Source: Stentor roeselii (lineage: Eukaryota; Ciliophora; Heterotrichea; Heterotrichida; Stentoridae). From it: DNA of 64,000 nt. Below are positions 18,559-27,186 of this stretch, one piece after another. Position numbers and translations under genes: made by a program. Numbering within the stretch: the stretch's first letter is position 1; the number at the start of each line of letters is the position of its first letter. The DNA is taken from contig RSEH01000027.1 in assembly GCA_006503475.1 (NCBI GenBank), forward strand, positions 149,231 to 213,230, in the 5' to 3' direction. A model generated the notes under the pieces. The model made no database searches. It was not told the origin of the DNA and was given only the letters and a program-made list of their open reading frames with translations.

Positions 18559-19644
18559 TTAAATCACCCTCCACAGCTGCTCAATTGAAATCCCTTCTGG
18601 AGTCGCTTCTATCGCAAGTCCAAGTTCCTCTGAAAAAACTATCTGCCCTTTAGATGAATTTTCAATCATGCAATAAGCCGCACTGGCTTGAGACTGCCCA
18701 GCAAAAGCAGGCTCTATAATTTCAATATCATCAAAAACTCGGGGTTGTGCAGGGACTTCAGTTGCAGGAGCTTCTTGTACTGAAACTTCAAGTCCTAAAA
18801 TAGGATTTTCCACGTAAATTCTGAAAAATCTGAAAATTTCTGAAAAAATTTCTTCACTTTTATCAGTTCGAAAAGTTAAGAGATAGTTTCCGTATAATTT
18901 ACAGATTTCGATTATGACGAGACTTTGACTTGAAGAGTCTTTTTTTTTTATTGTTCTGATTTGGACGTAAGGTAAAGAAACGTTGAAACTTTCTGAAGAG
19001 GTGGAAAACCAGGCGATGCGAATATTTGAAATGTATAAAAAACCGACTTGGCCTTGTTCAGTTGTCACATTCCAAACGCCTGGGTACTTGTGGTAGATTT
19101 GCTCGGAAGGTAAAGGGATGAGTTCTTTATCTTGAATGATGGCGCCTCTGATTTTAAAGTCTCTGAAGAGCTTTGTCGACTCGTAACTTCTTAGAGTGCT
19201 TTGAAAAGAAGTGAAAAGTCTTGGAGAGTTCTCAATCAATGAAGTGAATATAAATTCATATCTAGTGTCTTTAAATTTCGTTCTTAGAAATAAAGCCTGG
19301 ACATTGCCTTTTAAACGTGATTTAGTTTGTTTGATTTCTAGATTTGTTATTGTGTCGTAGCCGATTGATAAGTTGGTTTTAGGAGACTTTTCTGCGTACC
19401 ATAAAAGGCGAAGGTTAGTGATGGTCAAGTAGCCTTTTTCGCCGTTGTTGCCTTTGGTGTCCTCGACACCATTGATCATATCAACCAGAACTTCACCTTT
19501 TCTAAGTCCCATGTGCATCATTTGAAGGTCAAATTTTATTTCTTTATTTTGCCAGACAGTAATAGCGTCTTCATGTAATTTTTTAAACTTATTTTCCATT
19601 TCTTTCTGCAGTTTCTTGCTGGCATCGAAGATGAAGTTCGCCAT
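18559..19644 (-). CDS. BBS5: BBSome subunit BBS5
   Basis: 361 residues, close to the roughly 340 of animal BBS5. Two PH-like (DM16/GLUE-type) repeats are visible. Residues about 45-140 contain KGEVLVDMINGVEDTKGNNG, LTITNLRLLWYA and YEFIFTSLIENSPRLFTS. Residues about 155-285 contain FKIRGAIIQDKELIPLP, GVWNVTTEQGQVG, ISNIRIAWF and FNVSLPYVQIRTIK. These match BBS5 closely. In other organisms BBS5 is part of the BBSome, the coat that moves membrane receptors in and out of cilia, and it binds phosphoinositides. The C-terminal ~75 residues are lineage specific. Start context is GTTAATAAATG. This is the most secure ciliary gene in the window. Confidence 0.95.
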   Translation of the reverse strand: MANFIFDASKKLQKEMENKFKKLHEDAITVWQNKEIKFDLQMMHMGLRKGEVLVDMINGVEDTKGNNGEKGYLTITNLRLLWYAEKSPKTNLSIGYDTITNLEIKQTKSRLKGNVQALFLRTKFKDTRYEFIFTSLIENSPRLFTSFQSTLRSYESTKLFRDFKIRGAIIQDKELIPLPSEQIYHKYPGVWNVTTEQGQVGFLYISNIRIAWFSTSSESFNVSLPYVQIRTIKKKDSSSQSLVIIEICKLYGNYLLTFRTDKSEEIFSEIFRFFRIYVENPILGLEVSVQEAPATEVPAQPRVFDDIEIIEPAFAGQSQASAAYCMIENSSKGQIVFSEELGLAIEATPEGISIEQLWRVI

Positions 19645-19733
19645 TTATTAACACTGAAAATTCTTCGCTTCTAAGAATCGAAATTTGATTCTTGGGATAA
19701 ATATGAAATAATTATTAAAGATTATTAGAACTA

Positions 19734-20144
19734 TTAACTTAAATGCGGAAGATACTGCTTAATGAAGGAAAATCGTTCACAGTCAAGGCTGTTCAGAACT
19801 GAACTTTTGACCTCTTCACAAAGAGGATGATGAAAATCATTGTTTTTCTTGAGGATTCGAGTTAAAGATAAAAAAGTCACTTTTTTTTTTACTTTCTCTA
19901 CTTTTACTCCTTTTTTCACCTCTGCATGGATTCGCTTGTGGATTGATAATAAACTTCCTTGACGGAATGATTGCCCGCAACCTGGCTCAGAGCAGACATA
20001 AGGTCTTTCTCCTGTGTGGATGTACAGATGTTCGCGGAGGTTCTGTCGTGATGAAAGGTTTTTAAGGCAAAATGTGCATTTGAAGTTAAAGTCTTCATCT
20101 TCCTGTGGGTCTTGAAGAGGAATACCCAGTGCTTGGTCGGCCAT
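19734..20144 (-). CDS. Small C2H2 zinc-finger protein (two fingers)
   Basis: 136 residues. Two classical C2H2 fingers lie at about 24-75. The first is CTFCLKNLSSRQNLREHLYIH, the linker is TGERPYV, and the second has CSEPGCGQSFRQGSLLSIHKRIH. The TGERP linker is typical of nucleic-acid-binding fingers. A basic patch (KKGVKVEKVKKKV) follows and could act in nuclear localisation. Two fingers recognise only a short site, so a partner is likely if it acts in transcription. Start context CTCTAATAAATG is 89 bp from BBS5's start on the same strand. Confidence 0.85.
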   Translation of the reverse strand: MADQALGIPLQDPQEDEDFNFKCTFCLKNLSSRQNLREHLYIHTGERPYVCSEPGCGQSFRQGSLLSIHKRIHAEVKKGVKVEKVKKKVTFLSLTRILKKNNDFHHPLCEEVKSSVLNSLDCERFSFIKQYLPHLS

Positions 20145-20483
20145 TTATTAGAGACTTAGACATACTGTTTAAATTATCAGTATCTTTAAATATTTTATTC
20201 CAGAACTTTTCGCATTCTTAGAACGATTCAAGTCTTTTTTTAAGGATTTTAATGTGCATCATTTCTTGAATTTCATTCAAGAAAAAAACATTTTTCGAAA
20301 ATTTTAAAATTTCTGAAAAAATTAAGGAAAAATGAAAAAAAAGTTAGAATATTGGAAGATTTAAGAGAAAATATTTAAAAACTGGTAAATTTTAAAGATT
20401 TCTTTGAAAATACCTGATTTTTTCAGTTATTTTGAAAGTTCTTTTAAAAAAGCAGCATTCTTTAAACTCTGATATTATCCTAA
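20145..20483. other. Spacer, no gene seen
   Basis: 339 bp of AT-rich sequence between the TPR gene (its 3' end) and the zinc-finger gene (its 5' end), both on the minus strand. It has many short A and T runs and no convincing frame. Confidence 0.55.
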
Positions 20484-22040
20484 CTACAAGTACCCCATCC
20501 AGTACGAGATCAAACAGACCCCTCCTGCAAGAGTCAGGTACTTTCTGTTACCTTTCATGAAAAAAGTGTAAATTCCGATGAGCTTTCCAAACATCTTCAA
20601 CATTTTCCCTAAACAACTGAGAACCATTTCAATGTCTTCGGGTTTTCTGCCCAGTTGCTGAGAAAGCATCTGACTTGCCATTCGGATCATTTCAGGATTG
20701 TTTAACATTGATGACATGTCTGGAACTCCTCCTGGGGAAGCAGCGCTGGCTCCTTGATTTGAAGAGTTTATTGGCTCTGGGGCTTCAGGTCGGCCTGACA
20801 TTGTTGAGGTCATCATTTTGATCGTTTCTGGTGTTAACATGTCGGCCATTTTAGCGATTTGCTCTGGTGGCATGTTGATTCCTTGACTTTTAAAAACTTC
20901 TTGCATCAAACGAGGGTCCATTGATTTCAGCTGACTTGCCATCTGGCTTATCGTTTCTGGAGACATGCTCCTCAGATCTTCCAACCCTTTGTTCATCTGC
21001 TCTCGGCTTAAATTCGGAAGCTTTAAATCATTCGGGTTCAAAGAAGGCTGAGTTACTTGTTCACTTTTATTACTTTTCTCATATTTTTCAGTAATTTTTT
21101 CAGTCTTTCTTTCAACATTTTCAATTTTTTTTTCCACTTTTTCATTTTCCCCATCCTTCTTCGTGATTTTTTCCACTTTTTCCTGATTTTTTGCCTTTTT
21201 TTCAGGAGATTTAGGAGTAGGTAAGTCAAGGTCAACTCCTCTATCCCTGGGAATATCTTGAATAACAACTTTTTTACTTTCCTCATCGACAGGTATCTTA
21301 TTTTCACCCCCCTTATTTTTCCCCTCTTCTTCATGCCCCTGAATCTTTTCCTCTCTTTCCAAAGCCTTTCGAGCGTCTTCATAAAGTGTATCAACTATTT
21401 AAATTTTACTCGCATTATCATCAGGAGACTGTTGTTTTGCCCTCTTCAAGTACTCCAGAGCGTCTTGTAACTTTCCAAGTCTAAACAAGGCCTGTCCATA
21501 CCTATAAAGAGCTCGGGTGTTACTTTCAAGGACAAGTGTTTTCTTACATTGTTCAACGATTTCTTCGAATTTCTCTTCTTTTGCAAGACAAGCGACAAGA
21601 TTCATCCTTAAAGAAATTTCAAGTTGTTTATTAGCTTCGCTTAGAGAAGACTTTTCGACTTCTTTGATTCCTTCTCGGTAAAGTCTTGCTGCTTCAGAAA
21701 TTTCACCTTTTTTGAACTTCTCTGTGCCTTGGTTTTTCAGGTCTAGAGACTTGGAAGGCTGCAACGGAAGAGAACTTAGAGACTCTGGGTTCACCATTGT
21801 TGCACCTGGAGGAATTGTTGAAGGTGCTCGGTTTTTTAAGTTTTCTAAAGTTGACTCGTCCATCGATGCCATTGAGGCTGAGGCTGATCGCAGGAATTTA
21901 GGGTCTATGCTCATTCCTGTCATGCTTGAAAAAGACTTTAGTTCTTCGTCACTCATTTTTGACATCATTTCAGCACTTTGCTTCATCATGTTTCCGTTCA
22001 TCATGTGCTTCATCGATTCCATCATAGCAGGGTTGAACAT
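20484..22040 (-). CDS. Tail-anchored TPR co-chaperone, OEP61/TPR7-like
   Basis: Two exons, 22,040-21,410 and 21,394-20,484, joined over a 15-nt intron, give 513 residues. The Met-rich N-terminus (MFNPAMMESMKHMM...) and the region about 100-210 with TPR helices (LKNQGTEKFKKGEISEAARL, then NTRALYRYGQALFRLGKLQDALEYL) resemble plant OEP61/TPR7. In those proteins a TPR clamp binds Hsp70/Hsp90 tails at the ER or plastid surface. A highly charged Lys/Glu linker follows. Then comes a repeated NPEM/SMSPETI-type helix region similar to the STI1 or DP motif, and a C-terminal hydrophobic tail (YLTLAGGVCLISYWMGYL) that should anchor it in a membrane. A role in guiding proteins to the ER is inferred from the plant relatives. 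Confidence 0.8.
21395..21409 (-). other. 15-nt intron in the TPR gene
   Basis: On the coding strand GTAAAATTTAAATAG. Retention puts an in-frame TAA after AGT AAA ATT. Removal gives DNA-IDTLYEDARKALE in one frame across the junction (phase 1). Confidence 0.9.
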
Positions 22041-22065
22041 TACCTCAATTTATAATCTATGAATA
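22041..22065. promoter_or_regulatory. 25-bp divergent promoter
   Basis: Only 25 bp separate the ATG of the TPR gene (minus) from the ATG of the receptor-like gene (plus). The central AATTTATAATCTATG contains TATAA on the plus strand and TATAAATT on the minus strand. Confidence 0.6.
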
Positions 22066-22866
22066 ATGAGAAAAATGATTACTTTCGCCATTCTAATCAT
22101 TTCTGTCTCATCCTACCCAAGTCTAAAAATCCATGAAAGTTCAAAAATCAAGATAAACCCAGGTTGTTCCTTAATCCGAGTACCTTGCAACTACCAAAGC
22201 ACAACCATCATCCTTTCATTTTCCTCCTACGCAGTAAAATCAGTTCTCCTCAAAGAAACCGACCGAAACCCCTGCTCTTCAATCTGCTCAGACGAATCAT
22301 TTTGCGAGTATCAAGAATCATCTGAAAAGTTAGAATTTTTAATAAAATCTTGCTTTTCCGAGCTTTTTTTGCATTTTTTCTCAGATGTCGAGACAATCGT
22401 TTTGGCTTCAGCTGAATATTTAGGTCCATGCAAAAAGAATTTAGATGATCCTTACGTCAAGTGTGCCACGATGGATAAAAGAAAATGTTTGAAATGTGGA
22501 AGTCACTGCAAGTTAAGTGATTGTTTCAGTGAAGATGAAAAAACTGGAAAGATTTTGATTCATTCTCAGATTTGTCTTCCAGAATTCGTTGAAGACTCTG
22601 AAATGAACTTGAGGTGCCTGGCGTATCTTCCTGTGGAAAGTGGAAGATGGCATCAATGTGTTGAAAAAAAAGAAAAAAAAAGTCATTTTTTTTGGGTTGT
22701 TTCAATTGGAGTGATTTTTGGACTTTTATTGTTGGTGGCTTGTTTTATGTGCTGGAGATGTAGAAAAAATAAGAAGGTTAAGGAGTTTATTTGTGATATC
22801 TGCAAAAAGTGTATGAAGTCTAAGCGAAATTTGGATTTTCAGACAAATCTTGTAGAGTTGAAGTAA
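22066..22866 (+). CDS. Small type I membrane protein with Cys-rich ectodomain
   Basis: 266 residues. There is a signal peptide at about 1-17 (MITFAILIISVSSYP), an ectodomain of about 185 residues with some 18 Cys (for example CATMDKRKCLKCGSHCKLSDC), a transmembrane helix at about 210-232 (HFFWVVSIGVIFGLLLLVACFMCW), and a short basic cytoplasmic tail with further Cys pairs (CDICKKCM). This fits a surface receptor or adhesion protein. No named domain is recognised. The ATG at 22,066 was chosen because it starts the signal peptide; an ATG at 22,054 is out of frame. The Rab gene begins 25 nt after its stop. Confidence 0.7.
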   Translation: MRKMITFAILIISVSSYPSLKIHESSKIKINPGCSLIRVPCNYQSTTIILSFSSYAVKSVLLKETDRNPCSSICSDESFCEYQESSEKLEFLIKSCFSELFLHFFSDVETIVLASAEYLGPCKKNLDDPYVKCATMDKRKCLKCGSHCKLSDCFSEDEKTGKILIHSQICLPEFVEDSEMNLRCLAYLPVESGRWHQCVEKKEKKSHFFWVVSIGVIFGLLLLVACFMCWRCRKNKKVKEFICDICKKCMKSKRNLDFQTNLVELK

Positions 22867-22891
22867 TAGTTATATTTTGCCGGTTGTTAAT

Positions 22892-23512
22892 ATGAAAGAT
22901 CTCTATGATCAGATTTTTAAAGTGATTCTTTTAGGTAACTGGGGAGTCGGCAAGTCTTCCATTCTTCACCGAATCATAAACGACGACTTTCCAAGCCATT
23001 CAAGCACAGTAGGAGTTGAATTCATGCAGAAAGTGATCGACATTCACAAAAAAAAATCAATTCTTCAGATCTGGGACACTGCAGGACAAGACCGATTCAG
23101 TTCAATGACATCCACTTATTATCGGGCAGCTGCAGGAGCTTTACTTGTTTACGACATAACGAATCGTGCGAGTTTCACATCTTTGAAGTCATGGTTAGAA
23201 GAAATCCAAGAAAAAACATCAGAAAGTATCGTTGTTATGGTCGTTGGCAATAAAATTGACCTGGGAACTGCCAGAACTGTTTCTTTTGATGAAGGTTTTG
23301 ACTTTGCTAAACAAAATGGGTGTCTTTTCGCTGAGGTTTCTGCTTTGTATAATTTAGGTATTTGTGATTGCACTGAAGAACTTGTTTGGAAGATTTTCGA
23401 AGAGGGGAATAAAAGGGTTGAAACGAAGAGGTCTACTAGCAAACTTAGTTATGTAGAGGAGACAGACGACGAATGGAATTTCGAAAGATGCAGAAAAAAA
23501 TTCTGCTGTTAA
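22892..23512 (+). CDS. Rab-family small GTPase
   Basis: 206 residues from the first ATG in frame (22,892). The P-loop is GNWGVGKSS (15-23), with Asn where most Rabs have Asp. Switch I is STVGVEF (38-44), switch II WDTAGQDRFSSMTSTYYR, the guanine-binding NKID motif is present, and the SAK-type motif reads EVSA. The C-terminal CC is the usual site for two geranylgeranyl groups. Rabs direct vesicle targeting between membranes; which one this is cannot be told by eye (the switch region is closest in style to Rab2/4/14-like proteins, low certainty). One unusual point: the tail contains YVEETDDEWNFERC, more acidic than common. Confidence 0.93.
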   Translation: MKDLYDQIFKVILLGNWGVGKSSILHRIINDDFPSHSSTVGVEFMQKVIDIHKKKSILQIWDTAGQDRFSSMTSTYYRAAAGALLVYDITNRASFTSLKSWLEEIQEKTSESIVVMVVGNKIDLGTARTVSFDEGFDFAKQNGCLFAEVSALYNLGICDCTEELVWKIFEEGNKRVETKRSTSKLSYVEETDDEWNFERCRKKFCC

Positions 23513-23519
23513 ATTAAAC

Positions 23520-23632
23520 TCAAAAACCGGTAACTTTAAATCTACTTACTAGTAATTTTAAGCACCATTCTAATATTCAAAAACCGGTAACTTTAAATCT
23601 ACTTACTAGTAATTTTAAGCACCATTCTAATA
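23520..23632. repeat. 57-bp tandem duplication at a gene 3' end
   Basis: The 56 bases at 23,520-23,575 recur exactly at 23,577-23,632, a period of 57. The right copy contains the last codons (RMVLKITSK) and stop of the EF-hand gene plus its 3' flank. The left copy repeats the same codons and stop downstream. Confidence 0.95.
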
Positions 23633-24093
23633 AAAGCATCCGAGTCTACTTTCCCATTAGGACAGTTATAGCCTTCTTCAATCAAATAGTCGATATCATC
23701 CTTTGAAATATTTTCTCCTACTTCTTTCGCCAAACTTCCAAATCGTTCAGAGTCAAGAAACTGGTTATCGTCAACATCTAAAGTTTCGAATAACTTTTGA
23801 AGCCCGGCCTTTGTGTCCACATTTCCAAGATGTGCTTGAAAATTCTCCATAAAAGACTTGAAATTGATTCCTTTTGGGTTTGCATCGGCCATCTTAGCGA
23901 TTATTGAAAAAACTGTCGGGTATTTGTCATTTATTCCAATTGTTTCTAAAAAACCTAGCATTTCTTCTAGAGATACGAAGGGCTTACCGTGGTCGAATAT
24001 ATCGAAACCTTCTTTTGCGATGGTTACTTCTTCTTCTGAGAAGTTTTTAAGTTTGGACATGTCGGGCCAGTTTTTGAATGATCCTCTTGACAT
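23599..24093 (-). CDS. EF-hand calcium-binding protein, calmodulin/centrin-like
   Basis: 164 residues arranged as four EF-hand-like units. Only the third loop (DVDDNQFLDSER, about 106-117) keeps most of the Ca ligands, and even there position 12 is Arg with Glu at 11. The first loop (FDIFDHGKPFVSLEEM) is degenerate with a recognisable helix pair, and the second (ADANPKGINFKSF) is partial. It therefore looks like a calmodulin-superfamily protein with reduced Ca binding, such as those found in the ciliate cortex or axoneme. The 3' end is duplicated downstream (57-bp repeat), and the start lies inside the first of three 70-bp repeats. It converges with the Rab gene. Confidence 0.8.
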   Translation of the reverse strand: MSRGSFKNWPDMSKLKNFSEEEVTIAKEGFDIFDHGKPFVSLEEMLGFLETIGINDKYPTVFSIIAKMADANPKGINFKSFMENFQAHLGNVDTKAGLQKLFETLDVDDNQFLDSERFGSLAKEVGENISKDDIDYLIEEGYNCPNGKVDSDAFIRMVLKITSK

Positions 24094-24250
24094 TGATATT
24101 ATAAATGTCTAGAATTAATAATTTTTAAGGATTCTTTGGGAGGTTGAATGATACTCTGATATTGATATTATAAATATCGAACTTTAATAATTTTTAAGGA
24201 TTCTTTTAAAGTTTTGAATGAACCTCTTGATATTGGTATTATAAATGTCC
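24074..24250. repeat. 70-bp imperfect tandem repeats forming a divergent promoter
   Basis: Units begin with TTGAATGA at 24,074, 24,144 and 24,214 and share GATATTGATATTATAAAT and TAATTTTTAAGGATTCTTT. The first unit holds the EF-hand start (minus strand) and the third holds the Myb start (ATG 24,245). The core GACATTGATATTATAAATGTC is nearly palindromic, so each unit offers a TATA-like element in both directions. In the middle unit the corresponding ATG is ATA. Confidence 0.85.
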
Positions 24251-25216
24251 ACAGGCCGTAAATGGCAAGATTCAAAAGAAAAGCCTTTAAAGTCCGGTAA
24301 ATGGACCGAAAAAGAACTAAACCACCTGAAACGTCTTCTCTGCAAATACGCTAACCGTAAGAACCTTTCACCAGAGCAACTATCAAGTCTCTGCAGCGAT
24401 TCAACGCCCTCAGGTTTCGAAGGAATTTGGACTCGTCTAGCATCTTACTTTCCATCACGTTCAGTTCAATCAGTTCACAACGCCTGCAAGCGTTATTTCA
24501 ACCCAAACAACTACAAAGGCACCTGGTCAATAGAAGAAGAAAGAACTTTAATAGAGTTCGTCAATTCAAATGGGCAGAAATGGAAAGACTTGGGTGATTT
24601 ATTATCAAGAACCTCATCAAATGTGAAAGACAAGTGGAAACAAATGGGAGGGAAACATAACGAGCTTAGAAAAAGAGGAACTTGGAGCGCAATTGAAACA
24701 AAAGAACTAGTTTTACTTGTTTTTAAATACCTTTTACTTGAAACTAAAGAAGTTGAACTGGTTTCAGTTGAAAATGAAGACTTTTGTGTTAACCAACTTC
24801 TAGCTTTGATTAGAAAAAATAAAAAAAAACTTGATGATGCTGAAATTTCTTGGAATTCTATTTCGGATGTGTTTAAAACTCGGTCAAGTGTTGACTGCCG
24901 TACACGCTGGGACCATATCATTCATACAAAATTTCCTGAAAGTAAAATTTTCACTCAAGAAGACGACATCTTCCTCTTCTCTTCAGTAAAAGCGCAAAAA
25001 GTAACAAAATTAGAAAAAGTCGACTTTTCAATGATCAACAATGGAAAAAATGAAGAAGACAACAGGTCTCGATTCAAAATTCTTTCAAAAGCAATGAGCG
25101 GAAGACTAAAGCTTTCACTTGATGAAGTCCTTAACAGACTAGAAGACTCTTACAAGCAAGTCGCAAGAAAAGAAGACTCAAGCATCATCGATTATTACAA
25201 CTCTCACTATAAATAA
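24245..25216 (+). CDS. Myb/SANT DNA-binding protein, Reb1/TTF1/DMTF1-like
   Basis: 323 residues with at least three Myb/SANT-type units. The first is KWTEKELNHLKRLLCKYA (about 18-35). The second is KGTWSIEEERTLIEFV with WKDLGDLLSRTSSNVKDKW (about 93-132). The third is KRGTWSAIETKELVLLVF with ISWNSISDVFKTRSSVDCRTRW (about 140-220). The order and the 'SVQSVHNACKRYF' helix resemble the Reb1/TTF1/DMTF1 group, which bind DNA and in yeast and mammals stop RNA polymerase I or regulate genes. Here that is only family inference. There is no membrane or signal segment. It converges with the CH-domain gene, 11 bp apart. Confidence 0.8.
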   Translation: MSTGRKWQDSKEKPLKSGKWTEKELNHLKRLLCKYANRKNLSPEQLSSLCSDSTPSGFEGIWTRLASYFPSRSVQSVHNACKRYFNPNNYKGTWSIEEERTLIEFVNSNGQKWKDLGDLLSRTSSNVKDKWKQMGGKHNELRKRGTWSAIETKELVLLVFKYLLLETKEVELVSVENEDFCVNQLLALIRKNKKKLDDAEISWNSISDVFKTRSSVDCRTRWDHIIHTKFPESKIFTQEDDIFLFSSVKAQKVTKLEKVDFSMINNGKNEEDNRSRFKILSKAMSGRLKLSLDEVLNRLEDSYKQVARKEDSSIIDYYNSHYK

Positions 25217-25227
25217 ACTTAGGAAAA

Positions 25228-27120
25228 TTATGAAAGTTTTAGTAAATCGTTAAGAAATGCTCTAATCGTCTCTCCATCTCCTGAAACTATCAAATCGTCT
25301 AAATATTTGTACTTCATTGGGAAGTCACTTGTGGAGTAAAGCACTTCAAGTCCTTTACGCAGGTTCCAAAGGGCTTGAGCGTTGGTTTTAGGAGAAATTA
25401 CCAAGTTTTCCAGTTGAACTTTGCAGATTTTTTCGATAATTTCACAGATTTTTAAACCGTTTTTAAATTCATTTAAAACTGAACCTGTCAAGTTGTTAAC
25501 TTTTATATTTTGATGCATCATCCATTCTTCTAGTTCTTTTCCCTGCTTAAAACTCTTAAATTCTCCAAGATTTCCTGTTTTTTTCTCGATTTTCACATGT
25601 TTTTCAGTGAAATTCAGCAGGTCTTCAAGTAACCCGATGATAACAACAAGTTCGCCTTTATAGATTTCATAGAAACTTTGAGTGAACCTTTGAGACATTT
25701 TCGGAGTTTTTCTGAAAATTTCTAAAGTTTTTTGAATAATTTCTAAATTGTCGTCAGTTTCAATGATTTCAGAATCAGGGAAAAATTTAGAAACGACTTG
25801 TGAAAGGACTTGTCCTGACTGAACAAGTGGAATGACGTCAAAAATTGAATGGATTGAAACGTTGATGATTTCTGAAGATTTTAACCAAGAGAGTACTTTT
25901 TCTTCAAGGTCTTTGAAAATCACCAGTTTTTTTTTTCCGGTTTTTTCGTTGAAGTTGTTCATCAACTCGAAAAGGATTTCCCAGGCAAAGTCTTCAGAAA
26001 CGATTATTTTTTCAGAGGAAACTTTAAAAAGTCCTTGTTTTTCTAGAAATTTCAAAGAGAGGAAGAAGTTGTTTTGACAGTCTTCAAGGGTTTCAGGAGA
26101 TTTGATGAAGTTTAAATCGATGTTGAAAAGTTTTTGGATTAACTCGCAGAGAAGAGTTCCGTTTTCTAAGGTGTTTTTAGTGAAGGAGTCTGAAAAAATT
26201 ACGTGTTTTAAGAGGCCGAGTGAAGAGATCCACTCGATTATGGAGTGCTTTGTTGATGTTGAGACTTGAAATTTGGATTTTGATGGCTTTGGGGTGGCAG
26301 GATGAACCAAGACTCTCTTCGGACTAGGAGACTTCCTGACCCTTTCATTTTTTTTCTTCAAGTAATACCCTCTAATATCCGACAACAGTCCATAAATCAC
26401 TTCTTGCTTCCCTTCATAAATCCCCGAAGAAGTATACAAAAACCTTCTATTCACCGATGTCGATTTTCTCAAAAACCTCAAACAAAAGTTAATATTTTTA
26501 ATGCAATCAGCGACTGACTTGGGTTTCAAAACAATTCCCTCAATTTTAACAGGATCACTTTCCAATTTTTTCATCAGTTCCATCAAAGACACTCCATACC
26601 TAATGCGATAAAGAAACTCATGCATAAAAATCCCTGGAGGGATCAACTTAAGTTCTTGAAGCCACCTATGAAGACTTTCTTTCTCATCTTGAAACTCATT
26701 CAATTCTTCTTCATTGTTGAAGGTCTTGTAAATGTTGCTTGAGTTTAAACTACTCCAGATCCTGCCTTGTGAGTACTTTTTAGAGTTTTTTGAAAGACTT
26801 TTAAGGATAATCTTGCAAACAATGAACAATACTCCTGAGTCGTTTTGGATTTCGTCAGGGTAAAAGTCGCTTAAGTTGCAGTGAAAGTGAATTTTCATGA
26901 AATCGATTATCACTGACCAACGCGCTGAGATGCTTTCTTTGGAAAATCCTTGAATCACTGTAAATAAATCTTGACGGTGAATGGAACTGAGAATGATCTG
27001 ACTCATGATAAAACCACTTTTTAGGTCTTCTATGGAAGAAATCGTGCAGAACTCGTAGTTGTTCACTTCTTGAACAAGAGAACTGTACTCGCTTTGCAGG
27101 TTGCCCAGAATAAAATACAT
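25228..27120 (-). CDS. Protein with several calponin-homology (CH) domains
   Basis: 630 residues. CH-type helices recur. One copy covers about 290-395 (IIEWISSLGLL, LENGTLLCELIQKLF, ENFFL-type NNFFLSLKFL). One covers about 405-500 (VLSWLKSSEII, SGQVLSQVVSKFFP). One covers about 530-630 (LEEWMMHQNIKV, FKNGLKICEIIEKIC, ALWNLRKGLEVL). One or two more degenerate copies lie in the first 230 residues (IRYGVSLMELMKKLE). CH domains bind actin or microtubules; arrays of CH domains occur in fimbrin/plastin and in ciliate cytoskeletal proteins. The basic segment KKKNERVRKSPSPKRV (about 255-270) splits the protein into two halves. A cortical cytoskeleton role is likely but inferred. Start context is TTTCTAATAAATG. 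Confidence 0.75.
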   Translation of the reverse strand: MYFILGNLQSEYSSLVQEVNNYEFCTISSIEDLKSGFIMSQIILSSIHRQDLFTVIQGFSKESISARWSVIIDFMKIHFHCNLSDFYPDEIQNDSGVLFIVCKIILKSLSKNSKKYSQGRIWSSLNSSNIYKTFNNEEELNEFQDEKESLHRWLQELKLIPPGIFMHEFLYRIRYGVSLMELMKKLESDPVKIEGIVLKPKSVADCIKNINFCLRFLRKSTSVNRRFLYTSSGIYEGKQEVIYGLLSDIRGYYLKKKNERVRKSPSPKRVLVHPATPKPSKSKFQVSTSTKHSIIEWISSLGLLKHVIFSDSFTKNTLENGTLLCELIQKLFNIDLNFIKSPETLEDCQNNFFLSLKFLEKQGLFKVSSEKIIVSEDFAWEILFELMNNFNEKTGKKKLVIFKDLEEKVLSWLKSSEIINVSIHSIFDVIPLVQSGQVLSQVVSKFFPDSEIIETDDNLEIIQKTLEIFRKTPKMSQRFTQSFYEIYKGELVVIIGLLEDLLNFTEKHVKIEKKTGNLGEFKSFKQGKELEEWMMHQNIKVNNLTGSVLNEFKNGLKICEIIEKICKVQLENLVISPKTNAQALWNLRKGLEVLYSTSDFPMKYKYLDDLIVSGDGETIRAFLNDLLKLS

Positions 27121-27186
27121 TTATTAGAAATTAATTCAGACGTTAGAGGATTAGGTTCAGAGAATATTGACTTTTATTAATTTTTT

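Noticed and set aside
20484-22040. Two genes, a TPR protein and a Lys/Glu-rich membrane protein
   Set aside because: A 15-nt intron at 21,395-21,409 joins them, and the combined TPR plus tail anchor is a known architecture (OEP61/TPR7-like).
22877-22891. Upstream in-frame TTG as the start of the Rab GTPase
   Set aside because: Eukaryotic genes here start with ATG; the ATG at 22,892 leaves a Rab of normal length with the P-loop at residue 15.
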